Below are positions 1 through 7,531 of a DNA stretch of 17,318 nt, piece by piece. The DNA is from Verrucomicrobiota bacterium (GTDB lineage Bacteria; Verrucomicrobiota; Verrucomicrobiia; Chthoniobacterales; UBA10450). The stretch covers positions 13,467 through 30,784 of the forward strand of contig QHNU01000069.1 of NCBI GenBank assembly GCA_003218525.1, written 5' to 3'. Made by a program: the position numbers and the translations under genes. The stretch's first letter is position 1, and each line of letters starts with the position of its first letter. The notes below the pieces were generated by a model that saw only the letters and a list, made by a program, of their open reading frames with translations, was not told the DNA's origin and made no database searches.

Positions 1-503
1 CCGTGTTTGACCTCGCATTCGCCAAGCTCGTGCAGATAAGGCTGCCAAACGCTATAATTCTCCAAATCCTCGGCAATATGCCGCGAAAGCAGGATGTGCC
101 CGGCGTCACCACAATCCATTACCCGCTGAGCGACGTTTATTCCGGCTCCGGCAATGTTCGATCGATCATTCACATCGGTGACGCCGCTGACCGGACCACT
201 ATGCATTCCCATTCGGACGCGACAGAGCGGGTCACCCCGAAGCCATTTTGCCAGCTCGACGGCACAGCGAGCCGGAGCTTCAGGAGTTGAAAAAAAAGCC
301 AGCGCCATTCCGTCCCCAGTCGGGACCCGGGAAAGCTTGCCTGCTTGTTCCGCTGCTCGAAAAGCTTCGGTTGCGCGAACGAGTTGATTCAACTCCGCCA
401 TGACTTCGCGCTGATCGTCGACCAGCAATTGCGAATAACCCACGACGTCAATGAACAGAACGTGCGCAATCTCCAGCTCGGATTCAGTCTCACGCTCGGA
501 CAT
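1..503 (-). CDS. Class III adenylate/guanylate cyclase domain protein, C-terminus outside window
   Basis: Reading the minus strand from the ATG at 503 gives 167 codons open to the window edge. The N-terminus MSERETESELEIAHVLFIDV leads into a class III nucleotide cyclase catalytic domain. Visible hallmarks are the first metal-binding Asp in FIDVVGYS (about residue 18), the GDGM turn that carries the second metal Asp in this family, the GMHSGPV strand, and INVAQRV with the Asn-x3-Arg pair that stabilises the transition state. Such enzymes make cAMP or cGMP from the NTP; substrate choice cannot be read here. An in-frame TAA lies five codons upstream, so 503 is the first usable ATG. No clear Shine-Dalgarno is seen. 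In relatives this domain is often followed by membrane, FlgO-like and TPR segments; whether that holds here lies outside the window. The gene sits 109 bp downstream of the TPR membrane protein on the same strand. Confidence 0.85.
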   Translation of the reverse strand, partial: MSERETESELEIAHVLFIDVVGYSQLLVDDQREVMAELNQLVRATEAFRAAEQAGKLSRVPTGDGMALAFFSTPEAPARCAVELAKWLRGDPLCRVRMGMHSGPVSGVTDVNDRSNIAGAGINVAQRVMDCGDAGHILLSRHIAEDLENYSVWQPYLHELGECEVKH

Positions 504-577
504 GTTGCCTACAATTTAGGCCATCATTGCAACCGGCTCGTCAAAAAAGATGAGCTTACAGCCGAGCGCGGTCCGAG

Positions 578-609
578 ATTATAGCAGCTTAGGCGGTGAA
601 ATGTTTCAA
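578..609 (-). promoter_or_regulatory. Possible sigma70-like promoter ahead of the cyclase gene
   Basis: On the minus strand a perfect TATAAT (583 to 578) is preceded by TTGAAA (609 to 604), with a 20 bp spacer, longer than the usual 17 bp. It would start transcription about 65 bp before the cyclase ATG at 503. The -35 match overlaps the hairpin at the end of the upstream gene. This is a motif match only. Confidence 0.3.
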
Positions 610-613
610 CCGC
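593..613 (-). terminator. Small hairpin at the end of the TPR membrane protein gene
   Basis: The arms GCGGTGAAA (593-601) and TTTCAACCGC (604-613) pair with one bulged base and a two-base loop. The hairpin begins at the last base of the stop codon of the 613-2715 gene. No U-tract follows on the minus strand, so it may protect the 3' end of the RNA or be a weak terminator rather than a true intrinsic terminator. Confidence 0.25.
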
Positions 614-2715
614 TATTTGTAGATCGTCTTTGGCTCCGGTCCCGAAACCAGTTTCTGAAAGCGAGGGTCGTTTCGCAACGGATCCCATTGCCAGCGCGTG
701 CGCAGGTCGGAGAGTGTGATGCTTTCCTCGGCATAATCGACTGCAAAAGGGGTGCTGAGGAGACGCTCGACTCGCGCGATAGCCTGGTCCAGCTGGCCCG
801 TCCGCGCATAGATCAAAGCCAGGAAATCTTCTGCGGCCGCGCCTTCAATCGCGTCGCGAGAAATGGGTTTCAGCTGGATGGCACGCTCTCCTTCCCGCAG
901 CGCGTCCGCCTTCCTTCCCATAAAGGCATAAAGCAAGCCGAGCTGGGCGTGCCGGGTCGCGTCTTGTGGGCTCTTCGCCACCGTCATTTCGAGAATAGGA
1001 CGGGCTGCTTCAAAGCGAGCGTGCGCCTTCGCGTCGCCACGAACCAGATCAACGCAGGCCTGCAGATAGCTTTTTGGCAGCGGAACACCGGTTTGTGACG
1101 TCACCGATTCCAAGCGGCACTGCGCCAGTGCCTTCTCCGCCGCCGCCGGATCGCGGTCCATCAAACTAACTTCCCAGCGGGCACAGGTGACAACTCCGTC
1201 GGGATCGATGTTGGGCGGGATTTGATCTAGGGCGGTCTTTATCGGTGCGGTGCTGCCCTTGGCGAAAAATTCGATGTACCCGCGCTGTATCTTCACATTC
1301 AGAGAATCTGGGGAAAGAGCGAGGACACGATCCATCCTCTCGGCGGCGGTTCGCCAATCACGCAGCCCGAAGTAAGTCTGAGACGCGTCGTAGAGCATTA
1401 CGGAGTTGCGCGGGTCGATCGCTTCCGCAGCCCGATATGCAGCAATGCATTCGGTCCAATGTCCCTGGCGTCGCTGCACCGCAGCGATATAAAGCCCGAC
1501 GTCTCCGTCGTTCGGCAGGGCAATACCAGCGAGATGGAATTCTTGCAGCGCTTTTTCATAGTCTGCTTTTTCGTAATAGAAATAGAGTCCGAGTGCGAGA
1601 TGGCCTTCTCCCAAGTCAGGGTGGAGTCGCAACGATTCTGCCGCTTCCGCATCCGCTTTTTGTTTCCGCGTTTCGGTCGGCTCAAAAAAATGATAAATCG
1701 TGCTTTCCGTCGCGGAGAGGCGCGCATGCGCCAGCGCGAAGCTGGGATCAAGCGCGATCGCCTGCTCATAGAGCCGGGCGGCGCTTTGAAAGTCCTGGAG
1801 CAGGTTGTCAGGACGCGTTTGGTACTCGCGGGCCCGCAAGTAGAGAACATAGGCATCGGCATTATTGGTCGGTTTAGCTTCAACCCGCTCTTTTTCCCGT
1901 GGTGACAGCGTCGCGCTTAGCGACTCTGCGATACTCTTCGCAACTTCGGCCTCGACACTGAAAATATCGGTCAACTGTCGATCGTAGCTCTGTGCCCAAA
2001 GATGGGCGTCGTTTTCCGCTTGGATGAGTTGCACGTTAATGTGCACGCGGTCGCCCGACTTCTGCACACTGCCTTCGAGAAGATTGCTCACCCGCAATTC
2101 GCGCGCGATCTCCGGAAGGTTCCCAGGCTTACTTTGGTAAGTCGCGGTCGAGGTGCGGGAGATGACCTTGAGCCCACTTATTTTCGAGAGCGTGGTGATA
2201 ATTTCATCCTGAATACCTTGGGCGAAGAAGGCGTTCTCTTTGTCCGAACTCAAATTTTCAAATGGAAGCACCGCGACCGATTTTGCCGAAATCGCTGGTG
2301 AAGCAGTACCGCGGTTTCCTTCCTGAACCTCGATTGGCCGCGCGGTTTCGGCGTGAGTTCCTGATTTTCGCGTGAATTGGAACACAAGCAGCGCCGCAGC
2401 GATCACAGCAGCGATGAAGATCAGAACCGTCAGTTTGCGGCTGGTTCGTGGCGTGATTGATGCGGTTGGCGCCACATCCTCTGCCCGTTTAATTCCTTCC
2501 GGGGTCAGCTCGAACGCCCACGCCAAAATCAACGCGACCGGAAACCCGAGCATCAGCAACAGAATCACCAATCGCACGGCCCAGTTCGGAATTTCGAAGA
2601 ACGGGAAAACCTGGGTAGCGACTTGGATCAGTAACCAGCCGACCACAGCGTAAGCAACAGCAACTTTGTAAACATTGCGCCGCTTCAGTTCCCCGAAAAA
2701 ATTGCGTAGATCCAC
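613..2715 (-). CDS. Membrane-anchored FlgO/TolB-like domain and TPR protein
   Basis: From GTG at 2715 the protein has 700 residues. It opens with FFGELKRRNVYKVAVAYAVV, a signature of cyclase-associated TPR proteins, inside two transmembrane helices (about residues 17-38 and 46-70). A third helix follows at about 96-115. Residues 146-270 (SVAVLPFENLSSDKENAFFA ... LLEGSVQKSG ... HLWAQSYDR) form the FlgO/TolB N-domain-like module, and from about 290 to the end there is a superhelix of TPR repeats ending in WDPLRNDPRFQKLVSGPEPK. This suggests a membrane scaffold or sensor with an extramembrane TPR array; its partner is unknown. The frame extends upstream to a TTG at 2751, but the family N-terminus and a GGGA upstream favour the GTG. 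Proteins of this type are often fused behind a class III cyclase domain. Here the cyclase is a separate gene immediately downstream. Confidence 0.85.
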   Translation of the reverse strand: MDLRNFFGELKRRNVYKVAVAYAVVGWLLIQVATQVFPFFEIPNWAVRLVILLLMLGFPVALILAWAFELTPEGIKRAEDVAPTASITPRTSRKLTVLIFIAAVIAAALLVFQFTRKSGTHAETARPIEVQEGNRGTASPAISAKSVAVLPFENLSSDKENAFFAQGIQDEIITTLSKISGLKVISRTSTATYQSKPGNLPEIARELRVSNLLEGSVQKSGDRVHINVQLIQAENDAHLWAQSYDRQLTDIFSVEAEVAKSIAESLSATLSPREKERVEAKPTNNADAYVLYLRAREYQTRPDNLLQDFQSAARLYEQAIALDPSFALAHARLSATESTIYHFFEPTETRKQKADAEAAESLRLHPDLGEGHLALGLYFYYEKADYEKALQEFHLAGIALPNDGDVGLYIAAVQRRQGHWTECIAAYRAAEAIDPRNSVMLYDASQTYFGLRDWRTAAERMDRVLALSPDSLNVKIQRGYIEFFAKGSTAPIKTALDQIPPNIDPDGVVTCARWEVSLMDRDPAAAEKALAQCRLESVTSQTGVPLPKSYLQACVDLVRGDAKAHARFEAARPILEMTVAKSPQDATRHAQLGLLYAFMGRKADALREGERAIQLKPISRDAIEGAAAEDFLALIYARTGQLDQAIARVERLLSTPFAVDYAEESITLSDLRTRWQWDPLRNDPRFQKLVSGPEPKTIYK

Positions 2716-2776
2716 CCGCGAGTTTTTCCCACACACCACGTAACTGCGCAAGGCGACAGTCGCTCGTCATTTCAGG

Positions 2777-3069
2777 CTACTTCTCGGGCCCGACCTGTTC
2801 GGGATGGGAAAGTAGTTGCTGGAAAGGCGGATCGACGGTGCTAGCCGGCCTGCGTGAATTCTGTCCGCAACTAAATGGCCGGCTGGTCCTCAGCGCCCGT
2901 GCATTTTCCACTGCACACGGAATCGGCGAGTACGAAACTTCGCACGGCGCTATTCAAAACGCGCAGCGCCTCGCACTGATTCTCGATCAGGAGCTTGGAA
3001 TAACTAACCACGTCTATAAACGAACCGTGAGCGATCCCGAGCGGAGATCACGATTCAGCTCGCGGCCAT
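2777..3069 (-). pseudogene. Remnant of a cyclase-TPR fusion gene
   Basis: On the minus strand an ATG at 3069 begins MAAS and hits TGA at once. After a frame change, FIDVVSYSKLLIENQ continues into LNSAVRSFVLADSV, closely matching the N-terminus of the cyclase at 503 (FIDVVGYSQLLVDDQ). Homology then stops. In another frame, codons ending at the TAG at 2777 read DPPFQQLLSHPEQVGPEK, which matches the C-terminus of the neighbouring TPR protein (DPRFQKLVSGPEPK). The two ends of one long gene are therefore present, with nearly the whole middle deleted and at least two frame disruptions. Its end lies directly upstream of the 613-2715 gene on the same strand. The DNA between 2716 and 3125 holds nothing else I can support. 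Confidence 0.7.
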
Positions 3070-3125
3070 GCCGTACTATAATTTGTAACCGCTTACCCGG
3101 TCACGAGCCTGCTAACGCTCATCTT

Positions 3126-3155
3126 TTGACTTTTGGCCACAGACTTGTGCATACT
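3126..3155 (+). promoter_or_regulatory. Predicted sigma70-like promoter for the membrane protein/methyltransferase pair
   Basis: TTGACT (3126-3131) and CATACT (3150-3155) are spaced by 18 bp, close to the consensus -35/-10 layout. Transcription would begin near 3162, giving a very short leader that includes the strong GGGAGG ribosome binding site at 3165-3170. This is a motif match only. Confidence 0.45.
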
Positions 3156-3175
3156 CGCCGGATCGGGAGGTAGTT

Positions 3176-3778
3176 ATGACGAGTCGAATCTTCGTTGCGG
3201 GTATTCTCGGTGGAATTGCAATGTTTATTTGGACATCAATTGCTCATATGGCGCTACCGTTAGGTGAAGCCGGCATTCGCGAAATTCCCAACGAGCACTC
3301 CACGCTCGCGCCTCTCCAACGCACCATCGGGGACCAATCGGGGCTATATCTATTTCCGGGCCTCGGCCTTGGCCAAAACGCAACTCGGGCACAGCGTAAA
3401 GAGGCTATGCAACATATGGTCGAGAAGTATGCGAGCAGTCCCTCCGGCCTTCTTGTCTATCACGCGCCCGGGCGGCCGCTTACTTTTGGCAAGTTGTTAG
3501 CCGTCGAATTCGCGACCGAACTTCTCGCAGCTGTTCTTGCAGTGTGGTTGCTCGCTCAGACACAACTAGTTACTTTCGGTTCACGTGTCGGCTTTATTCT
3601 GGTCGTCGGCACCGTGGCTGCGATCGCAACTAACATTTCCTACTGGAACTGGTACGGCTTTCCTACGATCTACACCGTGAGCTATATGCTTATTCAGATT
3701 GTCGGCTTTCTCTGCGTGGGCCTGGTTGCGGCATTGACGTTGAGGAAGAGCCCTCCACAGCCGAGCGAAGTAACATAG
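3176..3778 (+). CDS. Hypothetical four-helix integral membrane protein
   Basis: The protein has 200 residues and I do not recognise the family. Hydrophobic helices are visible at about residues 5-25, 108-128, 134-156 and 166-190. Between helix 1 and 2 lies a polar loop of about 80 residues with EAGIREIPNE, a glycine-rich FPGLGLG and HAPGRPLTFG. The C-terminal tail is short and polar. The ATG at 3176 is well supported by GGGAGG five bases upstream. The end is followed after 45 bp by a methyltransferase on the same strand, so the two probably share a transcript. The pair is flanked on both sides by decayed minus-strand cyclase-TPR copies, so it may have arrived or been reshuffled with them. No catalytic motif is evident. 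Confidence 0.8.
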   Translation: MTSRIFVAGILGGIAMFIWTSIAHMALPLGEAGIREIPNEHSTLAPLQRTIGDQSGLYLFPGLGLGQNATRAQRKEAMQHMVEKYASSPSGLLVYHAPGRPLTFGKLLAVEFATELLAAVLAVWLLAQTQLVTFGSRVGFILVVGTVAAIATNISYWNWYGFPTIYTVSYMLIQIVGFLCVGLVAALTLRKSPPQPSEVT

Positions 3779-3823
3779 CGTCGGAGGTTCTGACAAAGGA
3801 CTCCGGTAGCCCCAATTTTCACC

Positions 3824-4648
3824 ATGGCTCTGCTAGGCAATGAATTCACTCAGTTCGAACATGAAGGCTGGGAACGTGTGGCCGGCAAATACGACTCGAT
3901 CTGGGCGCAATCGACCCAGCAGTTTATTCCGCATCTGCTCGAAGCTGCCGCTGTGGCGCAAGGGATGTCTGTTTTAGACGTAGGCGCCGGCCCCGGCTAT
4001 GTAGCCGCTGCCGCCAAGGCACGCGGCGCAGTGCCAATCGGCCTGGACTTCTCCAAGCAAATGGTCTCGATCGCGAAGAAAATATTTCCAAGCATTGAAT
4101 TTCGCGAGGGCGACGCGCAAAGCCTTCCGTTCGCCGACGGGAGCTTCGACCGAGTTCTGGCAAACTTCGCGCTGCTCCATTTGTCCGATCCGGGCCGAGC
4201 CTGCACTGAGGCGTGTCGCGTCTTGAAGCGCGGCGGAAGGTTCGGTTTTACCGTTTGGGCAGAGGCAGCCGAAAATCCGTATGCTCAGGTCATTGATGAC
4301 GCAATTCAAGCTCATGCCGATCTAGACGTGAAGCTTCCATCCGGACCACCCTACTATTTGTACAAAACGAAGGAAGAGTTTCGGCAAGCAATGGAGCGCG
4401 CCGGTTTTGACGCGACTTCCATGACTCATGCAATTCGCCGGATTAAATGGATAGTTCCAACTCCAGGGTATCCATTTGAGGCGGAGCTAAATGCCGGAGT
4501 TCGGACCGCCGGCTTTCTCGCAGCTCAGCCAGCAGCCAGGCTTACCGCGATTCGATCGTCAATAGAGGAGAAAGTAAAAGGGTATGCAAAAGACAATGCT
4601 TTTGCCATTCCAAAGACGGCCTACGTGGTTGCTGTAGCGAAGCGTTGA
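3824..4648 (+). CDS. Class I SAM-dependent methyltransferase (Methyltransf_11 type)
   Basis: The protein has 274 residues. The Rossmann core carries motif I VLDVGAGPGYVA (about 50-61) for the methionine part of SAM, and the acidic LDFSKQM end of strand 2 (about 74-80) for the ribose. EGDAQSLPFADGSFD (about 95-109) covers the adenine-contact and motif IV region, and RVLKRGGRFGFTVWAE is the post-core strand 5 segment. This is the UbiE/Methyltransf_11 layout. The variable C-terminal half (from about residue 150) probably defines the substrate, which cannot be named; a small molecule is more likely than nucleic acid. It lies 45 bp after the membrane protein gene and stops on TGA six bases before the 3' end of the convergent pseudogene. 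The Shine-Dalgarno is weak. Confidence 0.88.
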   Translation: MALLGNEFTQFEHEGWERVAGKYDSIWAQSTQQFIPHLLEAAAVAQGMSVLDVGAGPGYVAAAAKARGAVPIGLDFSKQMVSIAKKIFPSIEFREGDAQSLPFADGSFDRVLANFALLHLSDPGRACTEACRVLKRGGRFGFTVWAEAAENPYAQVIDDAIQAHADLDVKLPSGPPYYLYKTKEEFRQAMERAGFDATSMTHAIRRIKWIVPTPGYPFEAELNAGVRTAGFLAAQPAARLTAIRSSIEEKVKGYAKDNAFAIPKTAYVVAVAKR

Positions 4649-4653
4649 ACTGT

Positions 4654-5090
4654 CTAGTTCAACTCAGGCGGCACGACTCGATCGGCCAATCTTTGAAAGC
4701 GCGGATTGTCGCGCAGCGGATCCATCACCCGTTGCGCTATATTGATTCCGCCCCCAGCGACGTTCGCATGCTCATTCGCATCAGTAACGGCGGTCACTGG
4801 CCCACAGTGAATTCCCATGCGCAGCCTAGTCGCAGGGTGTTGGTGCAGCGTCCGAGGGATCTCGATAGCGCAGCAAGCCGCGGCGTCTGGAGCGGTAAAA
4901 AACGCCGGCACCATTCCGTCGCCAATCGGCAAACAAATTAACTTCTTCTGCGCCTCGGCCGCGCGAAATTGCTCGGTGCCGCCACAATCGCATTGAGATC
5001 GCGCATCACCTCGCGCTGATCATTGATCAGCATTTTCAGGTCCATAAATAGGATATGCGCGAGCTCAAAATTTGTTTCGGAAGAGGCCAT
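4654..5090 (-). pseudogene. Decayed cyclase gene joined to the 3' end of a TPR gene
   Basis: From ATG at 5090 the minus strand reads MASSETNFELAHILFMDLKM, lacking the VGYS-type residues seen after FIDV in the intact cyclase. A frameshift lies near 4975-4988. The next frame reads TEQFRAAEAQKKLICLPIGD, then cyclase core motifs GIHCGPV and INIAQRVMD. At 4718-4723 the protein jumps without loss of frame from INIAQRVMD to PLRDNPRFQRLADRVVPPEL and the stop at 4654. The latter is the C-terminus typical of the TPR proteins (compare WDPLRNDPRFQKL at the end of the 613-2715 gene). The middle of a cyclase-membrane-FlgO-TPR fusion has been deleted, and the N-terminal part carries its own lesions. Its 5' end lies next to uvrB, whose promoter region must overlap it. 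Confidence 0.8.
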
Positions 5091-5168
5091 ACGCTCGACT
5101 TCCAAATGATTCACAACCGGCTTGCTTACGCGAGCGGAAAGCGGCTTCGCTTTTCGAGGACGAGGGCG

Positions 5169-7415
5169 ATGCTAGATTACCCAATGCCGTTTCAGCTGGA
5201 ATCGAATTACAAACCACGTGGAGATCAGGGACAGGCGATCGGGAAACTGACGAAGTCACTCGTGGCCGGAAATCGGCATCAAACCCTGCTTGGCGTGACC
5301 GGTTCGGGAAAGACCTTCACCATGGCCAATGTTATTCGCGAAATCGAGAGGCCAACCCTGGTCATCTCCCACAACAAAACCCTAGCAGCCCAGCTTTACT
5401 CCGAGTTTAAACAATTCTTCCCGCGCAACGCGGTCGAATATTTCGTCAGTTATTTCGATTATTATCAACCGGAAGCCTACATTCCGCGCTCCGACACCTA
5501 CATCGAAAAGGATTCGTCGATTAATGAAGAAATCGAGCGGCTGCGCCTCAGTGCCACGAGTGCGCTCCTGAGCCGGCGCGATGTCATCGTGGTAGCGAGC
5601 GTCTCGTGCATCTACGGCATCACCTCGCCGGAAGATTACGAGCGGATGTTGCTGACGGTAAAACGCGGCCAGCTCACCAGCCGCGAAGCGGTGCTCGGCC
5701 GATTGGTCGACATGCTTTACGAGCGCAATGACATGGCGTTCTCGCGTGGGCGATTTCGGGTCCGTGGCGATGTGGTCGAGGTTTATCCGGCCACTGCGGA
5801 TGAAGAAGCGGTACGCATCGAATTTTTCGGTGACGAGATCGACGCAATCACGCGCTTTGATCCGTTGACCGGACACGCCCATGAAGCACTCAGTATCATT
5901 ACTTTCTTCCCGGCAAAACAGTTTGTCACCCCAGCGGACAAATTGAATCGGGCGCTGGTGACGATTCGCGCCGAGCTCGACGACCGAATTAAAGTTCTCG
6001 AGTCGCAAGGGAAGTTATTGGAAGCGCAACGGCTGAAAATGCGCACCGAATACGATCTGGAAATGTTGCAGGAAATGGGATTCTGCAACGGCATCGAGAA
6101 TTATTCGCGGCACCTGAGTGGAAGAGCGCCCGGTTCACGGCCATTCACTTTGCTCGATTTTTTCCCGAAAGATTTCCTGCTCGTAGTGGACGAGTCGCAC
6201 GCCACTATTCCGCAGATCGGCGGAATGTACGAGGGTGATAAGTCTCGTAAGACGGTGCTGGTCGAGTACGGATTCCGGCTGCCCAGCGCCTTGGATAATC
6301 GACCGCTCAACTTCGATGAGTTCATGAAACTGACGAACCAGATCGTTTACGTCAGTGCCACGCCAGCCGAATTCGAAATTCAAAACAGCATTGTCGGGAA
6401 CAAGGGTTACGTGCCTCATAAGCGGGCGCGGATCGGCGAAGACGAATTAATTCCCTTCGTCCTACCGGGAGGGACGACCTCCGTGTCGTCCTTTCGATCA
6501 CCGGACGCGACGGAGCGCGTCCCTCCGATCAGCCACACCGATGAGCCGCCAGAAAACTTCGATGTGCACACCCCTGGCAAAGCCCTGGTGGCGGAACAGA
6601 TCATCCGGCCGACTGGATTGCTTGATCCGAAAATCACGATTCGGCCGCTGAAATCCCAGATCGATGAAACGATTGAGCTTTGCCGTCAGCGCGTCGAGCG
6701 TCAGGAACGCGTTCTCGTCACTACCTTGACAAAGCGAACGGCGGAAGATCTAGCCGATTACCTGCGCGATGTCGGACTAAAAGTGCGATATTTGCACAGC
6801 GACATTGATACGATCGAGCGCGTGGAAATCCTGCGGGGATTGCGGGCGGCCGATTTCGACATCCTTGTCGGCATCAATTTGCTTAGAGAAGGTCTGGACC
6901 TCCCAGAGGTTTCGCTCGTCTGCATTCTCGATGCGGATAAAGAGGGATTCTTGCGCAGCCAAACCTCACTCATTCAGACGGCTGGTCGCGCCGCGCGCCA
7001 TATCAACGGCGAAGTGGTGCTCTTTGCCGATCAAGTTACCGATAGCATGCAAGCATTGATTTCGATTTCGGAATATCGGCGTGCCAAACAGATGGAATAC
7101 AACGAAACGCATGGGATCACTCCACAAACGGTGCGGCGTGCAGTGCAGGAAAGTTTGCATACCATTCTGCGAGGGCGTGAGATTGCATCATCGGTCATTA
7201 ATGAAGCCGGTGGCGATTTCAATCTGACGGAATTGCTTCGCGAACTCGAAGACGAAATGCAACGGGCCTCCGTCAATCTAGAATTCGAGCGGGCTGCATT
7301 GCTGCGGGATCAGATCAGGGAAGTGAAGAGTGGCACTGGGTTGTCGAAAATCGAACCGAAAGGGCGACCGGTGAGATACACGCGCAACAATGGACGCCGG
7401 CGCTCGCGCGTTTAA
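5169..7415 (+). CDS. uvrB: UvrABC system protein B (excinuclease DNA damage-loading helicase)
   Basis: UvrB receives damaged DNA from UvrA, verifies the lesion by strand separation and recruits UvrC. From ATG at 5169 there are 748 residues, longer than the usual 660-680. Seen in order: LESNYKPRGDQ, Walker A GVTGSGKT (42-49), the aromatic beta-hairpin region SYFDYYQPEAYIPRSDTYIE (94-113), DEAD-type VDESH (about 340), YVSATP, then VAEQIIRPTGLLDP, LVTTLTKRTAEDL, HSDIDT, GINLLREGLD (about 567), QTAGRAAR, and a C-terminal UVR motif (about 684-722). The start at 5169 is preferred over 5055 because GAGG/GAGGG lies just upstream and homology begins with MPFQLES. MPFQLES itself begins with an ATG at 5184, the other candidate. 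About 65 extra residues (about 408-473) separate the SATP segment from IRPTGLLDP. Residues 434-453 of that insert are encoded by a REP-like palindrome. Confidence 0.97.
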   Translation: MLDYPMPFQLESNYKPRGDQGQAIGKLTKSLVAGNRHQTLLGVTGSGKTFTMANVIREIERPTLVISHNKTLAAQLYSEFKQFFPRNAVEYFVSYFDYYQPEAYIPRSDTYIEKDSSINEEIERLRLSATSALLSRRDVIVVASVSCIYGITSPEDYERMLLTVKRGQLTSREAVLGRLVDMLYERNDMAFSRGRFRVRGDVVEVYPATADEEAVRIEFFGDEIDAITRFDPLTGHAHEALSIITFFPAKQFVTPADKLNRALVTIRAELDDRIKVLESQGKLLEAQRLKMRTEYDLEMLQEMGFCNGIENYSRHLSGRAPGSRPFTLLDFFPKDFLLVVDESHATIPQIGGMYEGDKSRKTVLVEYGFRLPSALDNRPLNFDEFMKLTNQIVYVSATPAEFEIQNSIVGNKGYVPHKRARIGEDELIPFVLPGGTTSVSSFRSPDATERVPPISHTDEPPENFDVHTPGKALVAEQIIRPTGLLDPKITIRPLKSQIDETIELCRQRVERQERVLVTTLTKRTAEDLADYLRDVGLKVRYLHSDIDTIERVEILRGLRAADFDILVGINLLREGLDLPEVSLVCILDADKEGFLRSQTSLIQTAGRAARHINGEVVLFADQVTDSMQALISISEYRRAKQMEYNETHGITPQTVRRAVQESLHTILRGREIASSVINEAGGDFNLTELLRELEDEMQRASVNLEFERAALLRDQIREVKSGTGLSKIEPKGRPVRYTRNNGRRRSRV
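6468..6526. repeat. REP-like double-hairpin palindrome inside uvrB
   Basis: An outer inverted repeat GGAGGGAC (6468-6475) / GTCCCTCC (6519-6526) encloses two hairpins. The first is GGGACGAC-CTCCGT-GTCGTCC (6471-6491) and the second GGACGCG-ACGGAG-CGCGTCC (6503-6522). A near-identical arrangement, without the 11-base spacer between the hairpins, lies intergenically at 8649-8697. Here the element is read through in frame and adds about 20 residues (including SPDATERVPP) to UvrB. Confidence 0.85.
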
Positions 7416-7419
7416 CCTT

Positions 7420-7467
7420 GTCATTCCGAAGAACGAGGCGCTGAGGGATCTCGCTTTTGGTAAGCGA
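7420..7467. repeat. Degenerate copy of the GTCATTCCGA repeat in the uvrB-holA gap
   Basis: GTCATTCCGA followed by GAGG and GGATCTC resembles the reverse complement of the element at 8776-8856 (GTCATTCCGAGCGGAGTCGA then GGAATCTC). A small hairpin TCGCTT-TTGGT-AAGCGA follows at 7451-7467. The element begins a few bases after the uvrB stop codon. No gene or clear promoter is visible in the rest of the 116 bp gap. Confidence 0.5.
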
Positions 7468-7531
7468 TCGACTCGCGGGTGTTTTGCGGTCTTCTTTGCG
7501 TAAGCCCACTCTGCGTTGAAATTGCCGCGCG

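Noticed and set aside
213..236. GGACGCGACAGAGCGGGTCA-like stretch resembling the type A repeat
   Set aside because: It encodes conserved cyclase residues (GDPLCRVRMGMHSG) and lacks the closing CGCGTCC arm, so the likeness is probably chance.
1459..1905. Plus-strand open frames opposite the TPR membrane protein
   Set aside because: They are antisense shadows of a clearly conserved TPR coding region, with no ribosome binding site or recognisable protein.
2838..3173. Plus-strand open frame of 111 codons before the membrane protein
   Set aside because: It is the antisense of the decayed cyclase-TPR fragment. Its protein has no recognisable features, while the minus strand has clear homology.
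5055..5168. Extended uvrB N-terminus from the ATG at 5055
   Set aside because: These 38 codons overlap the minus-strand cyclase pseudogene and have no UvrB homology. The ATG at 5169 has a better ribosome binding site and matches the family start.
5382..6008. Long minus-strand open frame inside uvrB (208 codons)
   Set aside because: It is a shadow of uvrB codon use; the plus strand encodes unmistakable UvrB throughout.
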